DNA of 64,000 nucleotides from Dryas octopetala (taxonomy: Eukaryota > Streptophyta > Magnoliopsida > Rosales > Rosaceae). The stretch's first letter is position 1, and each line of letters starts with the position of its first letter. Shown piece after piece: positions 1-10,630 of the stretch. The notes beneath the pieces were generated by a model. The model saw only the letters and a list, made by a program, of their open reading frames with translations, had not been told where the DNA came from and searched no databases. The position numbers and the translations under genes are program-made. The stretch is taken from positions 14,756,001 to 14,820,000 of the forward strand of contig OY992838.1 in the NCBI GenBank assembly GCA_963921425.1, in the 5' to 3' direction.

Positions 1-526
1 TTTGAACATTGCAAACCTCTATGCTAAATTATATAAAATGAGTTCTTTATACTCGAAGTTCCACGCACCCCAAACAGTTTACTTTTCGTATTGAATGAAC
101 TTAGCAGTTGGCTAACGATTATCAACATGCTCCATTTTTATTTTTTCTTAATAAAACCTTTTGTAGTCTGAATTTATTTTTTAAACGGTAAAAGTGGATT
201 CTCAGTATATTTTTTCAACTTTATAGGGTTTACATTGTCTGTTCTCTAGCTCCCTTTCTTGACCTTTCGGATAGTTAAAAATCATAAAATATGATAAATT
301 GATGTTTACACATGTCTGTACTCTGTAATGTATATGCATTTATATTTGTACGCTTGCTGGAGAACATATCCTTAAAAATTATTTTACTGTCGAACAGACA
401 CACCGAATGAAAATTTAGTCCTATTTCCATCCATTCAAAAGCATGCTGATCTTCCCAATCTGAGTACCTCTAGTAGAAAACAATAACAATGTGTTAATCG
501 AAAATTAAACTCGGTATATGGGAAAA
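1..526. other. AT-rich DNA, nothing recognised
   Basis: No frame with protein-family resemblance, no RNA gene and no clear repeat was seen in this stretch. Confidence 0.5.
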
Positions 527-1355
527 TGTTGGAATTTTGGAAATGACAATCTCTAATTTCCTTCTTTGGTATCATCAAGAAGGAAATCTTGAAATTCAAT
601 GTTTAAAAAATGTGGAATTTAGAGGTTATAAATTAAATAGGTGTCATTTCCAAAATCCCAGTATAACGATATTTTAAGAAAAAAAAAAAAGTGATCCATC
701 ACCACTCCGCCACCCCACCACAACCACAAATACCACCATCTCGCTTCCCCTTCTGCCACAACCACCATCGCCGTCGTCGTCGTCACCACCATCTTGTCAC
801 TAGCTTCCCCATCGTTGTCACCCCCACCCCACCCAACTACCCCTGCCTTGCTTCAGTTGCTTGCCCCCTCCCCCACTGTAACTACCACCACACCCCCTCC
901 ATTGCTGGCATCACCACTTCAATTCTGCATCAACCACCGCCACCACCACCATTGTTGCAGCCACCGGAACTGGCCCCACTACTATGATTGCTCCCATAAC
1001 GCTCACCTTTGCAATCACTGTTGCCGCAACCACCTCACCATCTTCCTTCCACTAGCCCTGCCTCTGTCCCAGCCTCTATCACCTCACTCCCACTACCACC
1101 CCAACCGTTGACACCACCACCTTGCCCCCTTCACCACCAACTCCACCTCCATCGTCAGTTTTGTCACCACCAACATCACTGTTAGCATTTCCACCACCAC
1201 CTCTACCACTAACATTGCATTTAAATTCCATCATGCTTAATAAGTTGGCCAAACAAGATCTTTTACAAGTTCCAGGACTTTAAACTCCATTCTTTCAATT
1301 TCGCAATTTTGAAATTCGCTCGTACTTTCAAACTTCCTCATTCAAACGCACCATA
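527..1355. repeat. Repeat element with CCA/CAC-rich variable core
   Basis: The flanks are AT-rich segments (527-690 and 1215-1355) and the core (700-1220) is imperfect CCA/CAC trinucleotide DNA. The flanks resemble, in inverted orientation, those of the GGT-rich element at 58480-59275: a GGAATTTTGGAAATGACA-like block on one side and a TTTCAAACTTCCTCATTCAAA-like end next to CACCATA on the other. This suggests one mobile family with an expanding trinucleotide core. The proline/histidine-rich open frames across the core are products of the triplets. Confidence 0.5.
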
Positions 1356-1999
1356 AGAAGCAACCTGCAGAAAATTGGAAAAATCCGTAAGCAATCCTTT
1401 TCTTTTTACTTTTCTATAAAATTATTATATTATTTTTGTTTTTTCAGTTTACTAATAATTTATATCTTGTGAGATGTAAATTTATCCTTGAACTATAATA
1501 CATCATGACTTGACCAACTCAAGTTGGTTAGAGAAGAGAGATCTTATTCTGCATATTAAAGTACCTTTGTGAACTTTTACTTGTTTATTTTGGGTAACGA
1601 GGAAAACCCTCATGATTCGCCCCTTATCGGGTCCAAGATCTTACGTAAATCTTGGATATGTAGGAGTTATATATGGGTGTTGCGCTGATGGGGGGGGGGG
1701 GGGGGGGGTTCTACCTAGGATGTTCGAGTTTACATCTCGCCCTATGCATACCTTTTACCACTGGGCCACCTGTGCTGGTTGAGAATTTGCACATTTTACT
1801 TGCCGAAAATCGTAGATTTGTTGGATCGGAAAACACATGCTAGGAGTTTTAACGACTAGTTTGAAAATATTCTTCTTTGTGGGGCTAAATTAGATTTTTG
1901 TTCTTTTAGGTCAGTTTTCAATGATTTGAAGGGATCGTCTCCAATGCATATTCATAGCTACGTTAGCAATTGTGTCCACTGAATCATAGGATCCACTAA
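1356..1999. other. Intergenic DNA with a 19-G homopolymer
   Basis: A run of 19 G lies at 1690-1708. Just after it, TTCGAGTTTACATCTCGCC looks weakly like a tRNA-type B box, so this may be an old SINE relic. No gene was seen. Confidence 0.4.
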
Positions 2000-3180
2000 C
2001 TGTTTCTTTGATGCCTCAAATTGATGTGGATGAGATTGTAAAAGGAAAATCATGAAAGGAAGGTTTTCATTTACCATATGTCTGGTGGTCAAAGGGTGCT
2101 ATTGATGTGGAATTGCTAGTTTCCTTTATGTTTTCAAGGGCTTTAACTCTATATAATAATTTCAGATAGGTCAGATTGGAGGGGTACTCCTTCGTAATCT
2201 TTGTAGGAAACAAATGGAGCTTTGCTGAAATGATCACATAATTGAACATGAATGGACTGGTTCTTGGCATGCTAGTTTTAATTGGACCTCTTGATTCCAG
2301 AATTTTTTGTCTGATTCTTGGCAAGCCAATGATTACATGTAGCTCAGGTCAAAGGGAACTGCAATCCCACCATTCCAGTCAGAAGGTTTTTGTTGGTTTT
2401 TTGTATCATCTTCTGTTTCTTTATCCCTTTAAAATTGAATGTGAAGATTGTAGCTGTGAAGATATTGAAATTGATGGGTTGGGAAATGCTGTGAAGATAT
2501 TGAAATTGATGGGTTGGGAAATGCTAATACTTTTAAAAAAGAATGCATTTGTTGGAAGCTGCTGGGGAGAGATTGTGGGAAGTCAGGATGAATGCTTTTC
2601 CTGTGTTTTTAGATCGTTAGTTACACTATGTAATGATTGTATTTGTGAAGGCCATAGCCCATTGATTGAGGAGGTGAAAGAAAAATGAGTGGTCAAGTTA
2701 AGGCTTCTGCGACCTGAGTTATCGGTGTTGCATTTATTTGATATTTTAATATCATTATATCCCTTTTGCTTCTTACTTGAACAAAATGATCCATCAATTC
2801 CATATGTGTTTGTACACTGTCCAGTAGCTGTCCGTTTATGGCAGAATTCTTTTAGGGAGGCAGGGGTAAGCTGGGTGATTCCAGCAGATTGCTTTGCAAT
2901 GCTAAGCGAAGGCTATAGTTCTGCGACAGTGCTGTGTTCTGGCTGTATTGTGGGCCATTTGGATGGAGAGGAATAGAATGATCTTTGAGGACTGCATAAG
3001 GGGTGGTGTGGAGGAACATTGGGAAAGAGATCTATTCTGGACTTCTTAGTGGGAGTGTATCAGTTGAATATAAGGATTTCTACTATTCTTTTAGATTGGA
3101 GAGTCGCTGTTTGTTAGCTATGATTTAGCCTAACTTTTCTTTGATTTGTGTGTCTTTTTGGTTGTAGTGTAGTTCTGCAT
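2000..3180 (+). pseudogene. LINE-type retroelement relic (zf-RVT region)
   Basis: Around 2790-3110 the translation shows the hallmark of the reverse-transcriptase zinc-binding region at the C-terminus of plant LINE ORF2: a PYVFVHCPVAVRLWQNSF segment, then, in another frame after about 2945, an AIWMERNRMIFED segment. The second LINE relic at 57626-58250 carries the same kind of tail (HLFLHCPVATSFW). Frame changes and stops between the pieces show it is dead. No catalytic reverse-transcriptase motif was found, so only the 3' part is supported. The stretch 2000-2640 is assigned by proximity only. Confidence 0.55.
2457..2525 (+). repeat. Tandem duplication of about 34 bp
   Basis: GTGAAGATATTGAAATTGAT plus the following GGGTTGGGAAATGCT occurs twice head to tail inside the LINE relic. 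The two units look identical, so the duplication is recent relative to the decay around it. Confidence 0.8.
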
Positions 3181-4149
3181 GTAATTTTGGGGTTGCTGTT
3201 TGGATTTGGGGAGCCCAAATCCAAGTACTGTACATTTGTTTGGATTTAATTTAAAGAAGTGATTTGGATTTGACCCAAATCCATGAATTTCAGATACCAT
3301 ATGTAACTAGGTATTTGAAATCTCACAATCTCACTCTCTCTCCCTCACCTCCGGTGACCACCACCTCCGACGACCACTACCAGCCACCCCCTCCGTTGAA
3401 TTTTTTGGCCACCCCTCCGGCGACTTTTCCGACGTCTTTTTCGGCTGCACCTTTTGCATCTTTTTTGGCCACCACTTACTCGAGCGACTTTTCCGTCCAC
3501 CGACGATGACGACTTTTCTGGATGCATCTCCGGCAACCTTTCCGGTCACCCCCTCCAGCGACTTTTCTTGTCGCACCTTCGGTGACTTTTTCGGCCACCA
3601 CCTTCGGAGACTTTTCTGTTCGCTTCTTCGTCCACTTCCAGTGACTTTTTTGGCTACCCCCTCTGATGACTTTTCTGACCACCACCTCGACGACCATCAA
3701 CCAACTAAACTAAACCTATATTTATGTTTGCTTGTATATTTTAAATATTTATCACATATTGCTAAATATATAAAAATTAAAATCATATTTCTTATTTTTT
3801 TTTCTTAATCATATGTTTAAATTATTAAATTGTCAAAAAAAATTCTTACATTGAAATCCTCACCTTTAAATTTTGTATCCAAACAATAGAATTTCAAATC
3901 TAGGGATTTCTAATACATGGATTTCAAATGCATAGATTTAAAATCCAAAACCAAATCCAAATTCATGGTGGATGGAGGGGATCAAACGGTGGTGGTGGTC
4001 GGTGGCAAAGGTGATGGCCGGCAGGGAGAGGGAGAGTGGTCGTGAGATTTCAAATTCGTTGTAGGAGTGATTTCATATCCATGGATTTGGGCCTCTAAAA
4101 TCCACCCTTGATTTGGATTTGATCCCTTCTCTAAATAGAAAGAAATTGG
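3181..4149. repeat. Repeat element with degenerate CC/GA-rich core
   Basis: Outer parts carry repeated GATTTGGATTT and AAATCCAAATCCA blocks, partly inverted (3190-3300 and 3880-4130). The core (3340-3700) is a degenerate array built on CGACTTTTC and CCACC words. Related GTTTGGATTC and GGATCCAAAC blocks flank the dioxygenase copies near 15370-15760 and 41935-42330. Ser/Phe- or Arg/Lys-rich open frames in the core, on either strand, are products of the array. Boundaries are approximate. Confidence 0.45.
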
Positions 4150-5026
4150 AAATTCATAGAAATCTATGTGTATTTAATTCAGAATTTTAGGTATATTCAA
4201 TTAATTCAGAATTTTATAGATTCCATAGAAATATAGGTATATTAGAAAACTCTGATCGATTTTAAATGATTTCCTTAAGTGGTGGATTTTGTTGGATTTT
4301 GATGGATTTTGTTAAAAAAGCAAAAGCTATGAGAATTCCACCTTTCTCCCTTAAATTTTGATGGATTTTATGAAAATCAATAAGAATATCCATATATAGA
4401 ATGCATAAAATCTGCAGAAATTTATAACTCCTTTAAAATTCATATGCCAATTCAAACGACTAAACAGATGGCTAGTATATATATATGCACCACCTTTTCC
4501 ATAGCTTTTAATCACCTTGGGAGATCTCTCTTCTCCAACAATTCTTTCTCCATCTTTTACTTAGCTTGTGAGCAGAAAAAGAACACCATGAGCACTCAAA
4601 CAGTGACCAAAATTCCGGTGGTAGATTTCTCCAAATCAGAGGACTTCTGGAAGCCAAGGACAAGTTCATGGCATTCAGCTCGCAGAGAAGTTTGTCATGC
4701 ACTCGAAGAGTTTGGTTGTTTCATTGCAATCCTGTCCAACAAAGTCTCTTTGGAGCTTCACAACACTTTGTTTGGTACATTGAGAGAGATGTTTGATTTC
4801 CCCACAGAAATCAAAGCCCAACATACTTACCAAGACAAGCCTTTTGCCGGCTATTTTACTAAGAACCCTTCCTATGAAGCCATGTTCCTTGATAATGTTT
4901 CAAACCCTGGAGAACTTCAGAGATTCTCACATATTTTTTGGCCCAACGGAAACTATCAGTTTCGGTATACTTTTCAAAACATATGTTCTTGGATTGTTCA
5001 TTTCAATTCTTGTCTAGCTAATTCTT

Positions 5027-5060
<34 letters not shown>

Positions 5061-5578
5061 TGCCTATAGTGACAGTGTTGATATGCATATGAAAGTGGTG
5101 GCAGAACTAAATGAAGTTGTGACGAGAATGGTATTCGAGAACTATGGTGTAGAGAAGTATCATGATGATCACATTCAATCGACTTTTTACGCTCTCAAAT
5201 TATTAAAATACAAAGAACCCAAGAAAGGTGAAAGTGTGAGTCTAGTTAGTCATACAGACGAGCTTTTCCATCATTCTCTGTCAAAATCATGTCAATGGTT
5301 TGGAGGTAAATACAAAGGATGATCAATGGATATGTGTTGATCTCCCACCTTCATCTTTCGTATTTCTAGCAAGTGATGTATTCAGGTACATATGTTTATG
5401 CCATAATTTTTCATTTAATATAACTATATGTATATTTGTACTGCATTCACCACTATATATATCACATGTCTCACATACATACGTAATACAAGTGAGTTGC
5501 AACTTTGAAAATCCCACTTAATTATAATTAAGCCCACACTCCTCTTTTTATTTAATAGATGAAAAATCAATTTGCTAG

Positions 5579-5672
5579 TTTTTTTTTTTTTTTTTTTTGA
5601 GTTGGAGGGAAGGGGATCAAACTTGGGTGAATTGTGGGTAATTGTACGGCCCTTTCAACTAGCCTACCCAAC
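5579..5672 (-). mobile_element. SINE-like insertion in intron 2
   Basis: A T-run is followed by a sequence whose reverse complement contains GGCTAGTTGAAAGGG (A-box-like) and GTTTGATCCCC (B-box-like) before the A-tail, as in tRNA-derived SINEs. Orthologous copies lie at 17121-17207 and 44129-44190, so it predates the block duplication. Confidence 0.55.
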
Positions 5673-6175
5673 AACTACATTAATTCTCTAGCTTGATGAT
5701 GAAATTCACCATGTGAAACCAATTTAATTGATCGGCATCCCTTGTAGATCAGCTGAGGTGATTATTAATTTATAGTGTGAATTACGTATTATTTAACAAG
5801 CTAGGATAGTGTTATTGGCACTCCAAAAGGTCATCCTAGCTTGCACTTCAATATGTACAAATTTTATCTTATGTTTTTTTTAAAAATTGGACTGCATGCT
5901 GGATGACCTTTTTGTAGTGCCAATAACACTATCCTTTAACAATTATCAATTAGCTATTTGTCTACTTTATAGAAGAGTTTCCAAGTTCTAATCTCTCATT
6001 CTCATAAAACACAAATATTTTTAATTACTAAAAATTTTGAAAGAAATTTTTTGTCCCACCAGTGTTTATCCATCCTTCGATCTTCTTCTATTTTTTTCAA
6101 CACCAAGCACTCCATGATTGTGATACTTTTTTTTCTTTCACATTTTTCTACCTGAGTAAGAGGTGATGAAAGCAT

Positions 6176-6272
6176 TGGTATATATACCTCAAAAGGAGGT
6201 TGGTATTTATATATACGTACCTCAAAAGGAGGTTGGTATTTATATATACGTACCTCAAAAGGAGGTTGGTGA
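6176..6272 (+). repeat. Tandem repeat, about 34 bp, three units
   Basis: ACCTCAAAAGGAGGTTGGT occurs three times with ATTTATATATACGT spacers in intron 2 of dioxygenase copy 1. Copy 2 has a single unit near 17735, so the array expanded after duplication. Confidence 0.8.
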
Positions 6273-6656
6273 TATTACATTTGGTGATATTTCTCTCAAA
6301 GTGAAGGCTTACTTTGTTTAAATTTTTTTTGTATTTGAGTGTTTATATGTTGATATTCATAATTGGTAACAATTTTTTTTTTAATTGAATGTATGAATCA
6401 TGAAATTTCATCAATTAAAACATTCAAAATTAGAAGTAATAAATGCCTCAAATCATGGATCTTTAAATATTGCTCAAATTGGAGCAATGACATCTTTTGT
6501 AAATATCTACATATTTATGCCTAAGCTATTATCTGACGTGAAAAAAAAAAATTCACACACATTATTTACCTATTGGGCCTACTATAAAATAGGGTATTCA
6601 AAATGGTCTTATATCTAAAAAACCTTATATGTATATATATATATATATATATCATT

Positions 6657-7028
6657 GGGGGTGTATCTGTGACATTCTATTTTTGACACAAGTTTTCAAT
6701 AAGGCACACTCCATATATGATTTCAACGATCCAAACCGTCTAATTTTTAGGTCTACATTAAAAGATCATTCTTACAAAAAATTAGGTAAATCATAAATCA
6801 TTTACCTACAAAGATTAAGTGATCAACAAAATAAACAATTGAAATGTTGACCATTTAATCTTATATGGTAAATGATTTCTGATTTATCTAATTTTTTGCC
6901 AGGATGATCCATTAATGAAGACCTAAAAAATAGACGGTTCGGATCGTTGAAATTCTTTATGGAGTGGGCCCCATTGAAAATTTGTGTCAAAACTTGTTTC
7001 AAAAATATGATGTCATGGATCCTTCTCC
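6657..7028. mobile_element. MULE-type MITE in intron 2 (copy 1)
   Basis: A 372-bp foldback element flanked by a perfect 9-bp target duplication TATATCATT (6648-6656 and 7029-7037). The ends are imperfect inverted repeats (left GTATCTGTGACATTCTATTT, right complement GGATCCATGACATCATATTT) and the arms pair over most of their length (CAACGATCCAAACCGTCTA with TAGACGGTTCGGATCGTTG). A 9-bp duplication is the signature of Mutator-like elements. No coding content. Confidence 0.8.
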
Positions 7029-7688
7029 TATATCATTAATTAATTAGTTTTTTGTTTTTTATTTATTTATTTGTAGTTCTATTGTCATTAATTCCAAGTT
7101 TTATTTGATTTTTCATACTAGGTTTGGAGCAATGATAGAATACGGTCTTGTATACATAGAGTCGTTGTGAAGGAAAATAAGGTTAGATACTCATTCGGGC
7201 TTTCTTCACTCAAAAAAGGGGTAACACACATACCGAAGGAGCTTGTGGACAAGGACAATCCCTTAAGATATAAGCCACTTGATCAGTCAGAATATATTAA
7301 AGCACAACTCATGGGCACTTCACCCCTTACCGTCAAGGCATATTGTGGCATTTGATATATTTTTTTAAAATCAATAAAGAAGTAGGATTTTTATATTAAT
7401 TTCAGAATAATACAAACATGGCTGGAATAATATATTTTCTTTGTTTTTTTTTTTTTTCCAATTAATAAAAACGTCATGTATGCATGCTTTCGATCTTAAG
7501 TATTGTGTTGATGTCACATTGTACTTGGTTTCTTATTATATATACATTCCAATTGTAGTTGCATGGCCTTTTATATATTTGAGAGCTGATCACTCTCCTT
7601 TTATATATCCCCTCAAGTGAGAATTCTATAAGGATCTTACACATAATGTCAAAAAAGAATCTAGAAGATAGATTAACTGTTGTGGGAC

Positions 7689-8004
7689 ATACATGAACTA
7701 CCGTCTGAAGAAAATGTTGATGATGCTGCAAAAACTGTGCTTGTTTTTCTTCCTCATCTTATCCAATTTTGCTCCGAGTCCTCAACTAAAATGTTGCTCC
7801 TCTAATCCTAATTGAAGTCCTCAAATCCTTCTTTTTGGCTCAGTTAAATCTGAGCCACACGAACGGCCATTAAAAGATTCCCGTATGTCACATAAAAGAA
7901 AAAGCACAGGTATTATGAGAATCTTTTCAAAAGTGGCCATTGGGGATGATTATAAAACTTGTAAATCAGACTTGTCTTTCCCACGCAGCATCCCATTTTC
8001 CTGA
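7689..8004 (+). pseudogene. Unidentified gene fragment, block copy 1
   Basis: Coding-like in more than one frame: a PSEENVDDAAKTVLVFLP segment, then in another frame GIMRIFSKVAIGDDYKTCKS and LSFPRSIPFS. It is repeated in block 2 (37338-37676) and in part in block 3 (46960-47320). The family was not recognised. The frame switch and stops indicate decay. Confidence 0.4.
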
Positions 8005-8196
8005 TCAGCATTGTCTTAGTTTATGTACAATTTGAATTAATGGGTTCCAATGCCTTGACTTGAGAGATTAAGCCACATGCCGTATGTGTACCATTCCCAG
8101 CTCAATTGAGCATGAATCCAATACTGACATTAGTTAAAACATCAATACAAAGGCTTCCACATAATTTTTGTGAACACAGAGTTTATCCACAAGTGA

Positions 8197-8471
8197 ACAA
8201 GTGCTTGTGGCTTCATGGGCTACCTTTAGTATCGGCCTCTCATTGAAAAGGGCTTCATTCCTCTTATTGTCGTACTATTGTATTAATCAATCAAAATGAG
8301 GAATTGACATCAAATTTCAGAGTGGTCATTTGGAAAATTGGAAACCACTGACTTTGTACTAATTATTTTCTTTGATCGATTTGCAGATGCTAGTTATTTG
8401 ACAAACGGGTATTTGGATACTGTAATAGATGGGATACTAGGCATGAAGGGTATCCGATTGAGGGACCTCCC
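8197..8471 (+). pseudogene. UGT85-type glucosyltransferase relic, copy 1
   Basis: Two short exons around the intron typical of UGT85 genes. The first (8197-8267) reads SACGFMGYL, a TAG stop, then YRPLIEKGFIPL. After an intron ending TTTGCAG the second (8387-8471) reads DASYLTNGYLDTVIDGI and GMKGIRLRDLP. UGT85 enzymes glucosylate specialised metabolites. The rest of the gene is missing: at GACCTCCCC the sequence switches to the local array repeat, and only block 3 continues into the next conserved residues. A nearby dioxygenase plus a UGT is a common specialised-metabolism pairing, but both are dead here. Confidence 0.8.
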
Positions 8472-8724
8472 CATCTATGTATCCAACTAATGTAGCTTGT
8501 GGTCCTACAGTTATCTGTTGTAAAATGTGGTCTAACGATTAAGACATGCAGGATGTCAAATAATCGAATAAAGGACATGGATTTTTCGTTTCTTTTTACT
8601 ATTGCAAACTGTACGTCCCTCATAAGGCAAAGCTATGCATGTTTATATAGTCCACTGGAACGAACTCACAACTCAATGGGATAATTTTCTTATAGCAACT
8701 AGAACTCGACTCGAAGAGTTGAGA

Positions 8725-8763
8725 CACTACAAGAAATGTGAGCAAACCTCACCCTCATTCGAT
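8725..8763. other. Possible relic of an older CACTA end
   Basis: CACTACAAGAAATGTGAGC starts here, 39 bp before the intact left end of the larger element, in DNA absent from the paralogous site near 39985. It may be the end of an older CACTA element into which the next one inserted. Confidence 0.3.
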
Positions 8764-8784
8764 CACTACAAGAAAAATATATTT

Positions 8785-9075
8785 AGGCGACGAAACTTTG
8801 GGAGACGAACTAAAATTCGTCGCCCAAAGCAACTTTGGGCGACGAACTAGAAAATTTGTCGCCTAACCCCTCAAGGTTTGGGCAACGAATATTTTCGTCG
8901 CCCAAGATAACTTTGGGCGATGACAATATTTCGTCGCCTCAAATCACGCGCCAAAACGGTCGTTGATCCATACATTGGGCGACGAATACGTAAGTTCCTC
9001 GCCCAAAGTGACTTTAGGCGATGAACAGAAAAATTCCTCGCCTAAAATGACTTTGAGCGACGAAATAGCGACAAA
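8785..9075. repeat. Left subterminal repeats (GGGCGACGAA)
   Basis: About ten degenerate copies of GGCGACGAA or its complement TTCGTCGCC in both orientations. Clusters of short subterminal repeats are where CACTA proteins of the TNPA type bind. A second cluster lies at 9625-9850 and the right-end cluster at 14080-14345. The DNA between (9076-9620) contains a degenerate direct repeat of about 110 bp ending near AACGGTTCGGATCGTT. Confidence 0.7.
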
Positions 9076-9953
9076 ATATTTCGTGGTTCTTATAATAATA
9101 ATCGAACGGGTAGATGAACTCCAATTGGACTGATTTTTTACATGGATGATCTTTGAGTATGAACATAGATGATGAACGGCTCTGATCGTTGTAATCACGT
9201 TGTGGTCTTCACAATTATTGAAATGATAAGATTTCAATGAAATAGTTAATGAAATTTTATTCTTCAAATATATAAACCGTTCATTTATATATATAATCTC
9301 ATATATTGATCGTGTTTTCAACGATCCGAACCGTTCATTTATTAGTTTCCCACTCAATGCAAAAAATTAACTCAATCAAAGTTTTAGAAGTTAAGTATCG
9401 GAGATCGAACTTATGAACGATCATGATTTTAATAATGATAATCGAAAGGCTAGATGAATTCCAATTTGACCGATTTTTTGTAGGGATAATCTTTTAGTGA
9501 GGGACTAATAAATGAACGGTTCGGATCGTTAAAATTAATAAATTGATTATATAAAATGAACAACATAATTGATTATGTAAAATTAACAACATATTTAGTT
9601 ATTTAAAATTAATTATTCGGACAGCTTTTAGGCGACGAAGTGGGAAAGTCGTCGCCCTAGACTCTTTTGGGCGACGGAATTCTTCTTCGTCGCCCAAAAT
9701 CTGAAAAATTTGGCGGAGTTAAGCCCGCCATATATTTTAATGTTTGGGCGACGAACTTTAAGTTCGTCACCCAAGGTGTTTTTAGGCGACGAGATTATTT
9801 GTGCGTCGCCCAAGAACGTTTTGGGCGACGAAAATCCTTCGCCGCCTAAGGGTCTCGAGATTTTTAAACTGGTTTCTTTTCTTCTTCTTTTCTATTTTTT
9901 TTTCCTTTATGTTTTCTCTCATCTCTCTGATTTCCTCGCCCAGCCCCAGCCCC

Positions 9954-10147
9954 AGCCCCGCCCATCCCAGCCAACAAAAACCCCCATCCCCGCCGATCCC
10001 CACCCAGCCCCAGCCCTAGCCCCGCCCATCCCAGCCCACAGAAACCCCCATCCCCGCCGATCCCCGCCCAGCCCCAACCCCAGCCCCGCCCATCCCAACC
10101 CATAGAAACCCCTATCCCCGCCGATCCCCGCCCAGCCCCAGCCCCGC
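9954..10147. repeat. GC-rich 64-bp tandem repeat, three units
   Basis: Three near-identical C-rich units (each with CCATCCCCGCCGATCCCC) inside the CACTA element, followed by a CT-rich leader at 10150-10420. A GC-rich repeat region just inside the promoter end is also known in maize Spm, where it is methylated and regulatory. The long Gly/Arg-rich frames on the minus strand come from this composition. Confidence 0.65.
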
Positions 10148-10630
10148 CGTCGCTTCGCCGCTGCATCTCTCGCTTCCCCTCGTCTCCAATCGCCCAAAAC
10201 TCTCTCTCCCGATCTCTCATCCTATTTCTCTCTCCCTGAAACCCATCCATAACCCCACCCCTTCCTCTTTTTCTCTCCCTGGAAACCATCCCCACCCCCT
10301 CCTCTTTCTCTCTCCCCGAAACCCATCCCCACCCCCATCAAACCCTCCCCGGCTTCCTCTTTCTCTTTCCTTCCCCTCTCCCTGCCGCCTCCCTCGATTC
10401 TCATTCCTATCCCCACTAGCAACCCCCACCCCGACCAGCAACCCCACCGGAACCCAGCTGCAGCAAACCCACCCGATTTTGGGTTTTTGGTGGGTTTTAT
10501 TTTTTATTTTTTTTATTTGGGTGTTTTTTGTTTTTTGTTTTCTGTCTTTTCTGCTCATTAGCTTTAGCTTTTTTTCAAAGGGATCAAGTGCAGGTGGCCA
10601 GGGGAATAGTAATACCCAGGGAACTTTTTC

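Larger units (their letters stand above)
4588..7355 (+). pseudogene. AOP-like 2-oxoglutarate/Fe(II) dioxygenase, copy 1
   Basis: Three exons at 4588-4964, 5070-5385 and 7122-7355, each with GT-AG borders; the family fold would be about 309 aa. Exon 1 starts with ATG at 4588 (MSTQTVTKIPVVDF, typical N-terminus). Exon 2 holds the HTD iron-binding pair and exon 3 the second His (CIHRV) and the Arg of the RYS motif. The set matches HxD-x55-H-x10-R. The protein resembles AOP or deacetoxyvindoline-hydroxylase-like enzymes, which hydroxylate or oxidise small molecules in the cytosol; the substrate cannot be read. Relative to copies 2 and 3, a 2-bp deletion just after the HTD codons (about 5261) shifts the frame, and one base is missing at the end of exon 2 (5381-5385). 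It is therefore a pseudogene although exons 1 and 3 are clean. Confidence 0.88.
4150..8724 (+). repeat. Segmental duplication block, copy 1
   Basis: Homology to blocks 2 and 3 begins near GGAAATTCATAGAAATCTAT and runs through the dioxygenase, the unidentified fragment and the UGT85 relic until the CACTA-type insertion after 8724. It lacks the large insertions of block 2 and so serves as the empty-site reference for them. A 28-bp stretch present in blocks 2 and 3 (start of the unidentified fragment) is missing here. Confidence 0.85.

Noticed and set aside
691-1111. Overlapping Pro/His-rich open frames
   Set aside because: Products of CCA/CAC triplets; no start context, no family resemblance, and more than one frame is open at once.
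3331-3808. Arg/Lys-rich and Ser/Phe-rich frames on both strands
   Set aside because: They translate a degenerate tandem array in several frames.
7689-8471. Helitron capture as the source of the UGT85 and unidentified fragments
   Set aside because: No Helitron 3' hairpin with CTRR end or AT insertion site was found; segmental duplication accounts for the copies.
9782-10558. Gly/Arg-rich minus-strand frames up to 143 codons
   Set aside because: Composition effect of the GC-rich 64-bp repeats and CT-rich leader; the real gene of this element is on the plus strand.
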